NCBI GenBank assembly: GCA_945905765.1
Contig: CAMDPZ010000016.1
Location: 1 to 39,555 of the forward strand
Length of the DNA stretch: 39,555 bases
Direction of reading: 5' to 3'
Source: Nitrospira lenta
GTDB taxonomy: Bacteria; Nitrospirota; Nitrospiria; Nitrospirales; Nitrospiraceae
Shown here: positions 10,865 through 18,292 of the stretch, piece by piece
Layout: the number at the start of each line of letters is the position of its first letter
Numbering within the stretch: the first letter of the stretch is position 1
Position numbers and translations under genes: made by a program
The notes under the pieces: model-generated
What the model was told of the DNA's origin: nothing
What the model saw: the letters and a program-made list of their open reading frames with translations, nothing else
Database searches by the model: none

Positions 10865-10957
10865 TCATTCAACTTTCTGGCATAAAAAAACCCCCTCATC
10901 GAGATTCGATGAGAAGGTTGAGATGTGTCGGCAGACACAAGCCTGAATAACGATCAT
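10865..10957 (-). CDS. Predicted 30-residue pyr leader peptide spanning the attenuator
   Basis: A small ORF starts at an ATG with a strong AAGGAG site five bases upstream and runs MIVIQACVCRHI.. to ..FLCQKVE, ending in TGA. It spans the whole terminator hairpin and its seven-T tract, read as codons GTT TTT TTA. It stops 3 bases before pyrR in the same frame. The peptide has no recognisable domain and three cysteines. The arrangement resembles the E. coli pyrBI leader and the ribosome-dependent attenuation proposed for the Thermus pyrR operon. Its role is probably the act of translation rather than the product. Seen: ORF, ribosome site, overlap. Inferred: that it is translated. Confidence 0.7.
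   Translation of the reverse strand: MIVIQACVCRHISTFSSNLDEGVFLCQKVE
10889..10919 (-). terminator. Intrinsic terminator / attenuator in pyr leader
   Basis: In RNA of the minus strand an eight-pair perfect stem (CUCAUCGA with UCGAUGAG) closes a three-base AUC loop. It extends through two U-G and two C-G pairs and into A-U pairs, giving about 14 pairs, and is followed by a run of seven T (10884-10890). It lies about 25 bases before the pyrR start and after the operon promoter, so it can only be an attenuator of the operon. It falls inside the leader ORF. Confidence 0.88.
10924..10939 (-). promoter_or_regulatory. Small hairpin upstream of the attenuator, possible pause site
   Basis: A six-pair stem (UGUGUC with GACACA) closes a UGCC loop, in the middle of the leader ORF and about 5 bases before the terminator stem begins. 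No U-tract follows, so it is not a terminator. In the E. coli pyrBI leader a comparable upstream hairpin helps RNA polymerase pause so that a ribosome can catch up. That role here is inference. Confidence 0.45.
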
Positions 10958-10967
10958 AGACACTCCT

Positions 10968-10989
10968 TACTCACCTCGCAGGATGAGCA
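10968..10989 (-). promoter_or_regulatory. Candidate PyrR-binding RNA hairpin next to leader-ORF ribosome site
   Basis: The minus-strand RNA reads CAUCCUGCGAGGUG at 10972-10985. It matches the Bacillus PyrR-box consensus (ARUCCNGNGAGGYU, from memory) at 12 of 14 positions, and the two differing positions form a compensating C-G pair in place of A-U. It folds as CUCA/UGAG, a bulged U, CC/GG and a UGCGA loop. The stem can extend to A10968, the first base of the AAGGAG site of the leader ORF. Binding of PyrR-UMP here would be expected to hinder ribosome loading on the leader. Confidence 0.7.
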
Positions 10990-11003
10990 TTAAAGGTTGC
11001 GGC

Positions 11004-11032
11004 ATCTTACTGAGGCCCAGGAACCCTGTCAA
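11004..11032 (-). promoter_or_regulatory. Sigma-70-type promoter of the pyr operon
   Basis: A perfect -35 TTGACA (11027-11032) is followed by a 17-base spacer and a -10 TAAGAT (11004-11009, 4 of 6). Transcription would begin near 10997, about eight bases before the PyrR-box hairpin and about 135 bases before pyrR. The position and orientation fit the leader elements exactly. Confidence 0.75.
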
Positions 11033-11448
11033 GCCGCGAGACGGCGGCTCGAACCTACAGCTGCACGAATCAACGGGACGAATGCCCCTCGATTCGAGAC
11101 GAGCGGAACGGCCCAATTCAGCCATTGGCGGCAACATTCGTAATATTTTTATGGGGCTAGGCGGCCACCGCCTCTCATAGGGAAAATATTGCCGACCGGG
11201 AAAACTGTCACCACGGTACCGCAACATAGAGTAGTCATCGCTCGCCACCCCACGACCCATGGAGCATCGAGTGGGTACGTATTTACCATTCTCCCGCTTC
11301 ACCCCAGGAAAGAATTGGACACTGAGATGCAGAGTTGGGTCTTATCAGCACTGAACGCTCAATATTTCTCCTACACCAACCGATACAGGTCATAACTGAA
11401 ACTGAGACTGACGCTACGTGTCTCACACATCACAGAGGAGGACCGATT
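11033..11448. other. Intergenic region between divergent pyr operon and bactofilin genes
   Basis: About 415 bases without a supported gene. It must hold the promoter of the plus-strand bactofilin gene. I see only weak candidates (a TTGGAC at 11315 with a poorly matching -10) and do not call one. A short perfect palindrome (AGGCGG-CCA-CCGCCT) lies at 11159-11173. A minus-strand open frame through the region overlaps the pyr promoter and looks spurious. Confidence 0.5.
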
Positions 11449-11961
11449 ATGTGGCAGCCGGAGAAACAGGATACGAGACGTTCGCCCCAATCTCTTTCAG
11501 ATATGGAGGGCAGCATCCCTTCATCTCCGAATACCAGGCCTGAGTCGAACGAAGCCGTCGTGGCCTTCGTCGGAAAAGGCGTCGAATTCAAGGGCATGAT
11601 CTCCTACAGCGGGACCGTGCGGATCGATGGATTCCTCGATGGAGAGATCCACACCGAAGGGACCTTGCTCGTGGGAGAAGAAGCCGTCCTTACGGCCAAG
11701 GTGAGCGCGGGCACTATCGTGTGCATGGGGAAGATCACCGGCGATGTCGTGGCCAAAGAGAAGATCAAGCTGCTCGCCCCCGCCGTGCTCAATGGCGGAG
11801 TGAAGACGCCGATGATCTCCGTCGAAGACGGCGTGCTCTTCAACGGAACGCTGGAGATGACACAGGCCATCCGCGAAGTATCGCGCGAAGTGCCACGCGA
11901 AGTGCCGCTCCGCTCCGTCGATGATTCCGATGTCGCAGCCATCAGACGAGCCAATGCCTAA
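11449..11961 (+). CDS. Bactofilin family cytoskeletal protein (first of pair)
   Basis: The 170-residue protein holds one bactofilin domain (about residues 35-135): repeated short beta strands such as GKGVEFKGMISYSGTVRIDGFLDGEI and later KITGDVVAKEKIKLLAPAVLNGGVKTP that stack into a right-handed beta helix and polymerise without nucleotide. The ATG at 11449 is chosen because GAGGAGG lies eight bases upstream; a longer frame upstream has no ribosome site. The N-terminal ~33 residues are polar and disordered. The C-terminal tail holds a small repeat (REVS REVP REVP). Bactofilins organise cell shape, stalks or wall enzymes; the role here is unknown. A second paralogue follows 141 bases downstream. 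Confidence 0.92.
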   Translation: MWQPEKQDTRRSPQSLSDMEGSIPSSPNTRPESNEAVVAFVGKGVEFKGMISYSGTVRIDGFLDGEIHTEGTLLVGEEAVLTAKVSAGTIVCMGKITGDVVAKEKIKLLAPAVLNGGVKTPMISVEDGVLFNGTLEMTQAIREVSREVPREVPLRSVDDSDVAAIRRANA

Positions 11962-12102
11962 CACCCATGCAGCATAACCTGACTGCCTATCCTATGAACG
12001 ACAAACGGCATGGGAGCCCGATTCGGATGAAGCCGGTCGACGGTCGACCGGATCGAGAAGCCGCAAGGCCTCATCATCGGGGGCACAGGTAAGGAGGATG
12101 CC

Positions 12103-12549
12103 ATGTGGGCGTTCGGAAAAAACCAGCAAGGGGCAGCGACAGGCCAGGAAGATTTCACGTTCTTAGGCAAAGACGTGGTCTTCAAAGGCGTCCTGACCCT
12201 CCAAGGCAGCGTCCGTGTTGACGGGCAATTTGAAGGCGAGCTCCACTCGACGGGAACCGTGACGGTCGGAGAACTCGCGATCGTCAGGGGCAATATCAAG
12301 GCGCGAGTCTTGATCACGAGCGGCAAAATCAAGGGCGATATCACGGCCTCGGAAAAGGTCATGATCATGAGCCCTGGGATGCTGATCGGCGATGTCCGCA
12401 CCCCGTCGATTTCCATTGAAGGGGGCGCGCACTTTCACGGCCTGTCCAATATGGGGGCCGATACGTGGGTCGAAGGCCACAATGCGGCAGACGAGAGGAT
12501 TCGCGACCTCGCCGCCCACCGGGGACGGCTGCGCGCGCCGGACTACTAA
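12103..12549 (+). CDS. Bactofilin family cytoskeletal protein (second of pair)
   Basis: The 148-residue protein carries a bactofilin domain from about residue 18 to 115, with the typical start DFTFLGKDVVFKGVLTLQG and repeats such as VRVDGQFEGELHSTG and GKIKGDITASEKVMIMSPG. The ATG has AAGGAGG seven bases upstream. The N-terminus is short and the C-terminal 30 residues are charged (DERIRDLAAHRGRLR), unlike the tail of the first paralogue. The two may form mixed filaments. It ends 6 bases before the convergent end of the 230-residue gene on the other strand. Confidence 0.93.
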   Translation: MWAFGKNQQGAATGQEDFTFLGKDVVFKGVLTLQGSVRVDGQFEGELHSTGTVTVGELAIVRGNIKARVLITSGKIKGDITASEKVMIMSPGMLIGDVRTPSISIEGGAHFHGLSNMGADTWVEGHNAADERIRDLAAHRGRLRAPDY

Positions 12550-12555
12550 CGGGCT

Positions 12556-13248
12556 CTAGGGACGTTTGAGCTCTTCGAGCGCAAACTGCTTGGGCAGCAT
12601 CACTGGCACCACGATCCCGATGGGATCGCCCCGTTTGATCGTCGTCGGCTTGGTGAGTTGCAACAGAAAATTCGCGGTGAAGGCGTCGTAGTCCGGGAGC
12701 CATTCGTACATGTTCGGCGTACGTTTGTATTCCTGCGTCTTAATCCCCTCCCACACAAAAAACGTCCGATCGGGATAGTGATAGAAGTGGTTCGGCACGT
12801 CCTTCATCATCAAGCCTACCTGTTTGGGATAGTAGAACCGGATCCCGCAACAGAGCTTGGGATAGCCGCTGTTTAGAATCAAATCGACATAGGTCCCCGA
12901 AAAGGATTTATAGCCAAGGATCCGCTCCTCCGGCAGGATCGGCGGCGCTTGCCACTTCACTCCCTCGGTCGTGCGGCGAATCTTACAGTCAGCCGGAGAC
13001 CGGATGAGCCAGCCATACTGGCCCACCGTTCGCACCGGGCCGCAATCGTCAGGAATCACTTTATAGCCCTCGACCGCCACCGTCCGCTGCTCGTTCAGCG
13101 ACATCCCGGACAGCAGGGGCCGATGCGGCATGAAGTCAAGCTTCAGCCGCTCCGGCGCGATGGCCGTCGAATATTCCCGTTCCCAATAGATGACGATCTT
13201 ATCGCCCGGCTCCTCGCCTGCAATCTGTTCTGACGTCGGTTCATTCAT
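12556..13248 (-). CDS. Conserved hypothetical protein, possibly DUF6065-like
   Basis: A 230-residue soluble protein with no signal peptide or membrane segment. It is rich in aromatic residues, with a central QYGWLIRSPADCKI stretch, LCCGIRFYYPKQVGL, and WLPDYDAFTANFLLQLTKP leading to GDPIGIVVPVML. This order of features (a HGWE-like motif, a mid segment, then a WLP..F block and a proline-rich strand) recalls from memory the DUF6065 family. I cannot test that and hold it at about one in three. It begins 42 bases after the 593-residue gene on the same strand, so it is probably the third gene of a proA-led operon. No catalytic motif is evident. Confidence 0.7.
   Translation of the reverse strand: MNEPTSEQIAGEEPGDKIVIYWEREYSTAIAPERLKLDFMPHRPLLSGMSLNEQRTVAVEGYKVIPDDCGPVRTVGQYGWLIRSPADCKIRRTTEGVKWQAPPILPEERILGYKSFSGTYVDLILNSGYPKLCCGIRFYYPKQVGLMMKDVPNHFYHYPDRTFFVWEGIKTQEYKRTPNMYEWLPDYDAFTANFLLQLTKPTTIKRGDPIGIVVPVMLPKQFALEELKRP
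12564..12586. other. Hairpin at the convergent gene junction
   Basis: A GTTTG-A-GCTC stem pairs with GAGC-G-CAAAC around a TTC loop, with one mismatch. It sits in the last codons of the minus-strand gene and just past the end of the second bactofilin gene. It lacks a T-tract on either strand, so a role as a bidirectional terminator is only possible. Confidence 0.3.
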
Positions 13249-13290
13249 AACGACAACCGTAATCGATCCATGATACCCAGTGCAAGCAGA

Positions 13291-15072
13291 CTAGATCTTC
13301 TTCAAGTGAAATAAGGTAAGGCCAGCCCGCAGCTTCGCTTTCGGCAGGATCGTGCGATGCATCCGAAACGTAGGGAGCTGCTCAACCGGCTCTTCCCAGC
13401 AGACGTGGAGTCCCGTGGACGAACCCTGCCGGCCCAGTTGCGCCGGACCGATGACGAAGGCATTGCCTCCTCCCCGAAGAGTTCGCGCCATCTCTTTCAT
13501 ACCTTCAACCAGCTTGGCCGGCTGCTCCCCTTCGCCATAGGGGATCCACCGATAGATCAAATCGTAGAGCTGAGGGGAAGCCGGGTCATACGGCGCGTTC
13601 GCCGGAAGGAATCGAATGTGTGAGAGCCAATCCCACCGCTGCATCTCGGCGCAGACGGTCCAAAGCTGTTGCGCCTGCTTTTGCGCCAGGGCCGCCTCAT
13701 GGGTGCGCACCGTATAGTCTCGCGGCCGATCGAAGAGGACGCAGGTCGCAATCACCGCGTCGCCATTGTCGATGAGAACATGCCCGGCATGAGACAGGGC
13801 CGCGCCGATCTCACGATCCTGTTCCCCAAGATCTTGCAGGTAATCCGCCACGAAGGGCTGCGCCGCTCGTTCGTTGATTTCAGCTTCGTCTTCCGGATAG
13901 AGCAATACTGCGCCATAGGCCTCGGCAGGAGCGATCGCTGGAACCCCCTGCACGAAGACCGATCGCCAATCGACCGGGCTCATGGCCACTGATGCGCCTG
14001 GCTGTTCCCTGCTCTCTTGCGGCAGGGACACAGGCAAGGGAGTCTGGCGCTCTCGCTCCTTCAGAATGACCTGCCCTCCGACAATCTCCGCGCTCCGATC
14101 GCAGGGCAGCACGCGACGGCCTTTCGGACTCATGTAGGAGAGCCCTGAAGAGTCCGCCGCCACGGTAACCTTCTGCAATACACCGCCTTGAAAAGTCATG
14201 CAGGTTCCCGCACTCCGATCGAAGTATCGAAGCGGCATCGTCCCAGCCGGCAGCCAGGTGATCTGGTTGGACCGTTCCTGATTCATGAAGAGCGTGAAGG
14301 GGTTGGTCCCACCGGGGGCCTGAGGAGTAAAGAAATTACTGAACAAGCGAAAGGCTGCTTCCGAGGGATAAGCGGGAATCCCGCGATAGCGCAAGGGCCT
14401 GGGGCTCTGGCTCCCCTCGTTCTGATCGTCGTAGAGGCCGCGGATCAATTCAAAGACCGCAGACCCGGTTCCCGGCAAGAGCGACTTAAACAGTTCGACG
14501 ACCGGCAGAAAGTCGATCGAGGCCCAGCTCATCGCCCCCATACAGGACATGAATCTGGCCCGCTCGAAATCCCCATCCTGCAACACATAGAAGGCATCTT
14601 TCCGCTGGCGGATCGTGGCCCGACCGGTCGGCCCGATCACGAGGTCCTCATCGCGATAGAAAAACCGCACGTCCTCGATCGGGACCCGGAGCGCCTGAGC
14701 GGCCATCGCCCGCAGATCGTCAGCCGTGAGCCGTTGCCAGCCAGGCTTGCTGGCGAGGTTGAGGCTGGTTTCATTCACCAAACCAGCCGGTTTCAACCCG
14801 ACCCATTGGCCCCAATCCAACCGGATCCTGGCACGACGAAGCATCACCTGACCCGCGGCATCGGTCCCCCACTCACATTCATGTAACGGATTGCCTGCCG
14901 GATCTGTGGCGAGAAATCTGCGCCCGTCCTGACGATAGAAGACCAGATGGCCGGTGGCTTGGCGGGCAACTCGCCCGCCCGCCTGTTCGAGATTCCGCGC
15001 AAAGGGAAGATTCGTGGAGAAACGAAGATGGCCGGCTGTGTGCAATGCGGCCAAGAGTGGATCAGCAGACAT
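13291..15072 (-). CDS. Large conserved hypothetical protein, C-terminus methyltransferase-like
   Basis: A 593-residue protein I do not recognise. No signal peptide or clear membrane helix is seen. The middle has a distinctive block RGIPAYPSEAAFRLFSNFF and a beta-rich stretch around residues 290-340. The last ~140 residues (LYDLIYRWIPYGEGEQ, then ARTLRGGGNAFVIGP, then a final LFHLKK strand) resemble the second half of a class I methyltransferase fold, but the glycine-rich SAM-binding loop that should precede it is not evident. It may be a degenerate or divergent enzyme. The ATG follows the proA stop directly (TAGATG) with no ribosome site, so it is likely translationally coupled to proA. Confidence 0.75.
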   Translation of the reverse strand: MSADPLLAALHTAGHLRFSTNLPFARNLEQAGGRVARQATGHLVFYRQDGRRFLATDPAGNPLHECEWGTDAAGQVMLRRARIRLDWGQWVGLKPAGLVNETSLNLASKPGWQRLTADDLRAMAAQALRVPIEDVRFFYRDEDLVIGPTGRATIRQRKDAFYVLQDGDFERARFMSCMGAMSWASIDFLPVVELFKSLLPGTGSAVFELIRGLYDDQNEGSQSPRPLRYRGIPAYPSEAAFRLFSNFFTPQAPGGTNPFTLFMNQERSNQITWLPAGTMPLRYFDRSAGTCMTFQGGVLQKVTVAADSSGLSYMSPKGRRVLPCDRSAEIVGGQVILKERERQTPLPVSLPQESREQPGASVAMSPVDWRSVFVQGVPAIAPAEAYGAVLLYPEDEAEINERAAQPFVADYLQDLGEQDREIGAALSHAGHVLIDNGDAVIATCVLFDRPRDYTVRTHEAALAQKQAQQLWTVCAEMQRWDWLSHIRFLPANAPYDPASPQLYDLIYRWIPYGEGEQPAKLVEGMKEMARTLRGGGNAFVIGPAQLGRQGSSTGLHVCWEEPVEQLPTFRMHRTILPKAKLRAGLTLFHLKKI

Positions 15073-16410
15073 CTACTCGCGGACTTGCCCGCTCCCCAAG
15101 ACGATAAACTTGAAGCAAGTTAATTCTTCCAGCCCCATCGGACCCCGGGCATGGATGCGGGACGTGCTGATCCCGATTTCCGCGCCCAGCCCGAATTGAT
15201 AACCATCGTTCAATCTGGTCGAAGCGTTCACCAGCACCGCGCTGGCATCGACCTCCCGCAGAAACCGCATGGCCTTGGGATAGTCGGAAGTCACAATCGC
15301 TTCTGTGTGACGCGAGCCATACTTGGCGATATGCTCCATCGCCTCATCGATATTCTTGACCACTTTGACTGCCACGGTGAGGTCGAGGAATTCCTTTCCG
15401 AAATCCTCGTCGCTCGCCGGCTTGGCCGAGGATGACAACTGACAGGTCTTCGGACAGCCGCGAACCTCGACCTTAGCCTCGACTAACTTCTCAATGAAAG
15501 GCGCGAGCCAGTTCCTGGCAATGCCCTGATGCACCAAGAGGGTCTCCACTGCGTTGCAGGTCGAGGGCCGCTGCACCTTGGAGTTGAAACAAATCGACTC
15601 GGCCATGGCCGGATCGGCATCGCCATCGACATAGATATGACAGACGCCGGCATCGTGCTTGATGACAGGGATCGTGGCATGCTCGGTGACAACCTTCATC
15701 AGCGATTCACCGCCACGAGGAATAATCAGGTCGATATAACGATCCTGCTTCAGCAGAAGGGGCACCAGCTCACGCTCCGGCCGCGCGACAAAGGTGATCG
15801 CCCCGGCCGGAACACCGGCTTTCTCCGCCGCCTCCGAAAGGACCGCCGCAATCGCCGTATTGGAATGGATCGCCTCGCTCCCGCCACGCAAAACGCAGAC
15901 ATTCCCTGACTTTAAACAGAGGGCGGCGGAATCAGCCGTGACGTTGGGACGGGACTCGTAAATAATGCCGATGACGCCGATCGGAACCCGCACTCGCCCC
16001 ACCTGCATGCCATTCGGCCTCGTCCACATCTTCGGCATGGTACCGAGCGGGTCAGGAAGCGCCGCCACCTCGCGCAGGCCCACCGCCATCTCGGAGATTC
16101 GCTCCTCCGTCAGACGCAGCCGGTCCGCCATCGCCTTCTTCTCCGGCTCAGTCCCGAAAGCCTCCAGATCCAGCTCATTGGCGGCGATCAGCGCATCTTT
16201 ATGCTCTTCCAAGGCTTCGGCCATCGCGAGGAGGGCCCGGTTCTTCGTAGCCGTTGACAGCGTCGCCAGCCGAACTGCGGCCTGCTTGGCTCGCGTGACC
16301 AATTCATTCACATATTCCGGAATCGGGATAAGAGGCGCAACCTCTTCCACGCCCGTCGCTTCGATAGGCTCGACCGACGTTTCCGCCTGGTTGCTTTGAT
16401 CAGACAACAT
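15073..16410 (-). CDS. proA: Gamma-glutamyl phosphate reductase (glutamate-5-semialdehyde dehydrogenase)
   Basis: ProA reduces gamma-glutamyl phosphate with NADPH in proline synthesis. The 445-residue protein carries the aldehyde-dehydrogenase-like fold, with VPIGVIGIIYESRPNVT, CVLRGGSEA, LIIPRGGESL, and the catalytic cysteine in VQRPSTCNAVETLLVH. The N-terminus is about 28 residues longer than typical, acidic and low-complexity. The only upstream ribosome-site candidate is AAGGA eleven bases before the ATG, so an internal start is possible but none has a better site. proB is not in the window. A TATAAT lies about 75 bases upstream. Confidence 0.96.
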   Translation of the reverse strand: MLSDQSNQAETSVEPIEATGVEEVAPLIPIPEYVNELVTRAKQAAVRLATLSTATKNRALLAMAEALEEHKDALIAANELDLEAFGTEPEKKAMADRLRLTEERISEMAVGLREVAALPDPLGTMPKMWTRPNGMQVGRVRVPIGVIGIIYESRPNVTADSAALCLKSGNVCVLRGGSEAIHSNTAIAAVLSEAAEKAGVPAGAITFVARPERELVPLLLKQDRYIDLIIPRGGESLMKVVTEHATIPVIKHDAGVCHIYVDGDADPAMAESICFNSKVQRPSTCNAVETLLVHQGIARNWLAPFIEKLVEAKVEVRGCPKTCQLSSSAKPASDEDFGKEFLDLTVAVKVVKNIDEAMEHIAKYGSRHTEAIVTSDYPKAMRFLREVDASAVLVNASTRLNDGYQFGLGAEIGISTSRIHARGPMGLEELTCFKFIVLGSGQVRE

Positions 16411-16483
16411 AAAAAAACTTATCCTTCATAATAGTAAGACTGGGACAGGATACAGTGGGAGTTTCGATGCGGTCAAGGCGGCC

Positions 16484-16489
16484 ATTATA
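16484..16489 (-). promoter_or_regulatory. Candidate proA promoter -10 element inside a palindrome
   Basis: A perfect TATAAT reads toward proA and lies exactly in the centre of a CGGCC-N6-GGCCG inverted repeat (16479-16494). No good -35 is seen at 16 to 18 bases; a TTGCGC lies at 20. The start would be near 16477, giving a leader of about 67 bases. The palindrome may be an operator or chance in GC-rich DNA. Confidence 0.45.
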
Positions 16490-16507
16490 GGCCGTTTCCC
16501 CTGGGAT

Positions 16508-16525
16508 GGGCGCAAGACCGCGCCC
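16508..16525 (-). other. Stem-loop downstream of the epimerase gene
   Basis: A six-pair GC-rich stem (GGGCGC with GCGCCC) with a six-base loop lies 19 bases after the epimerase stop. It lacks a T-tract, so it is at best a weak terminator or 3-prime-end stabiliser between that gene and the proA promoter. Confidence 0.35.
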
Positions 16526-16543
16526 GCTCACACCGAGCCGAGG

Positions 16544-17548
16544 CTAGATGACTTTCTTGAAGTAGTCGATCGTGCGAAGGAGGGCATCTTCAAGCGGCAC
16601 TTGGGGTTCCCAGTTCAGCAGCGCGCGCGCCCGAGAAATATCCGGCCGTCTGACTTTCGGATCATCGGCCGGCAAGGGATGATGAGTGATCTGGCTCGAT
16701 GAGCGAGTGAGCTCCAACACCAGTTTCGCGATCTCCATCACCGTGAGTTCGCGCGGGTTCCCGATATTCACCGGCTCATGCATGCTGGCCGTCTCGGCGC
16801 CTGTATTCCCCGAGACGAGAAACTTGCGATCCGTCCGTTGCTCAGGCGTCTTGTCCGAGTCCAGCATGAGCAAGGAGATAATGCCGCGGGCCAGGTCGTC
16901 GACATAACAAAAGCTCCTGGTCTGGAGCCCGTCGCCGAACACGCTGAGCGGCTTCCCCTGGAGCGCCTGTACGATAAAATTGGAAACAACCCTGCCATCA
17001 TGCGGCCTCATGCGGGGGCCGAAGGTATTAAAGATCCGCACAATCCTGGTATCGACCCCATGGTAGCGATGGAAGGCCATGGTCATGGCTTCGGCAAACC
17101 GCTTGGCTTCATCGTAGACCCCACGGGGACTAATGGGGTTCACATTCCCCCAATAGGTTTCCGGCTGGGGGTTCACGAGAGGATCGCCGTAAACTTCCGA
17201 GGTGCTGGCCAGAATAAACCGCGCGCCTTTTGCCCGAGCCAGCCCCAATACTTTATGCGTCCCCATGGCCCCGACCTTCATCGTGGCAATCGGGAACTCC
17301 ATGTAATCCTGAGGACTGGCCGGCGACGCAAAGTGCATCACCGCATCGAGGGGCCCTTCGACATGGAGGTAATCGCAGACATCGTATTTAATGAAGGAGA
17401 ACCGCTCATGCCCAAGCAGATGGGCCAGGTTATCCATGCGCCCGGTGAGGAGATTGTCCATGCAGATCACGGAATGGCCGCTCTGCAACAGCATGTCGGA
17501 AAGATGACTGCCGAGAAATCCGGCTCCGCCTGTGATGAGAATACGCAT
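16544..17548 (-). CDS. NAD-dependent epimerase, UDP-glucuronate decarboxylase-like
   Basis: The 334-residue short-chain dehydrogenase/epimerase has the nucleotide motif [12 protein letters not shown] at the N-terminus and the catalytic TSEVYGDP and YDEAKR (Tyr-x3-Lys) motifs. The substrate-binding [22 protein letters not shown] segment is characteristic of UDP-glucuronate decarboxylases (UXS), which make UDP-xylose for surface polysaccharide. Compared with remembered UXS proteins it carries about 25 extra residues between SLLMLD and PVNIGNP. No clear ribosome site precedes the ATG. No other glycan genes are adjacent. dTDP-glucose dehydratase-like activity is less likely. Confidence 0.88.
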   Translation of the reverse strand: MRILITGGAGFLGSHLSDMLLQSGHSVICMDNLLTGRMDNLAHLLGHERFSFIKYDVCDYLHVEGPLDAVMHFASPASPQDYMEFPIATMKVGAMGTHKVLGLARAKGARFILASTSEVYGDPLVNPQPETYWGNVNPISPRGVYDEAKRFAEAMTMAFHRYHGVDTRIVRIFNTFGPRMRPHDGRVVSNFIVQALQGKPLSVFGDGLQTRSFCYVDDLARGIISLLMLDSDKTPEQRTDRKFLVSGNTGAETASMHEPVNIGNPRELTVMEIAKLVLELTRSSSQITHHPLPADDPKVRRPDISRARALLNWEPQVPLEDALLRTIDYFKKVI

Positions 17549-17646
17549 ATAAGGATTTATCTTTTACGCTTCTCTCACCGCGAATGCCAGATAATTTATG
17601 TGGATCGACGCCTTCTCCCTGCCACACTCACATCGCAACGGTCGGG

Positions 17647-17994
17647 TTAAAATACAAACTTGAGCCCGACGAAATATGAACCAGTCCCGTCATTGTTGCC
17701 GAAGGGCAATTTCCTTGTCCACCGCACTTCCGCAAGGGTCGGAGTCTCTGCCGCGGAGATGGGAGTCGGCACATAGACCTTCATCACTTGCTCGATCGCC
17801 GGGGCCTGATCCATCACAAGCAACATCCCCCCGTTACTGATATTGACCGACAGGGCCTTCCCCTGATGAGCGGATACAGGCCGATTGTCCATCGGCGCAG
17901 TCATCTCGTACGGAATCGGTCGCAACAGCGCGGCCCGCTCATTATGTTTCTGGAAAGTCGTCGACATTGGCCATTCCCACTCATGCTGTCCCAC
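17647..17994 (-). CDS. PilZ domain protein
   Basis: A 115-residue single-domain PilZ-like protein. The NISNGGMLL motif (N-x-S-x-x-G) is typical, and an arginine-containing ERAALLRPIPYEM stretch stands where the RxxxR c-di-GMP motif would be, but the two arginines are not spaced canonically. It ends with YFVGLKFVF, a usual last strand. It may therefore bind c-di-GMP weakly or act as a PilZ adaptor. The GTG start has GAGGGG five bases upstream; an ATG nine codons later lacks such a site. It is divergent from the LuxR-type regulator across about 300 bases. Confidence 0.8.
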   Translation of the reverse strand: MGQHEWEWPMSTTFQKHNERAALLRPIPYEMTAPMDNRPVSAHQGKALSVNISNGGMLLVMDQAPAIEQVMKVYVPTPISAAETPTLAEVRWTRKLPFGNNDGTGSYFVGLKFVF

Positions 17995-18292
17995 GTTGTC
18001 CCCCTCGAGATGATTATGATGTGAAAAACCTGGCGCTATCTTCCGTTAGGCCGTATATTTCATAGACGAACTGTCATGGCTACGTTCGAAGTATAAGAAG
18101 GTGCACTAGTGAGGAACAATACCGACGATGTAGGCATCCACCTCCAAAGGTGGGTGTTGACTCCCCCAAAAGGGTTAGGTACTCTTTCATGCCCCAGGTC
18201 AGCTGCCCTATCTCCCATGACCTGTCTTCACGGAACGCATTGGATTATCTAGCGTTATGCGTATCACGACCGCGAAAATATCCTGACCATCC
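17995..18292. promoter_or_regulatory. Divergent control region between PilZ and LuxR-type genes
   Basis: This gap must hold promoters for both flanking genes. On the plus strand a hairpin CCACCT-CCAA-AGGTGG (18138-18153) is followed by a -35-like TTGACT (18157-18162), a 17-base spacer and TACTCT (18180-18185, a poor -10). This would give a leader of about 100 bases for the regulator gene. The overlap of hairpin and -35 suggests an operator but this is weak. On the minus strand I see no convincing promoter. Confidence 0.4.

Noticed and set aside
11035-11085. Possible tRNA T-arm (GGTTCGAG on the minus strand)
   Set aside because: The flanking bases do not form a T-stem and no acceptor or anticodon arm can be drawn.
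10967-11302. 111-codon minus-strand open frame upstream of pyrR
   Set aside because: It contains the pyr promoter and the PyrR-box hairpin and lacks a ribosome site and recognisable motifs.
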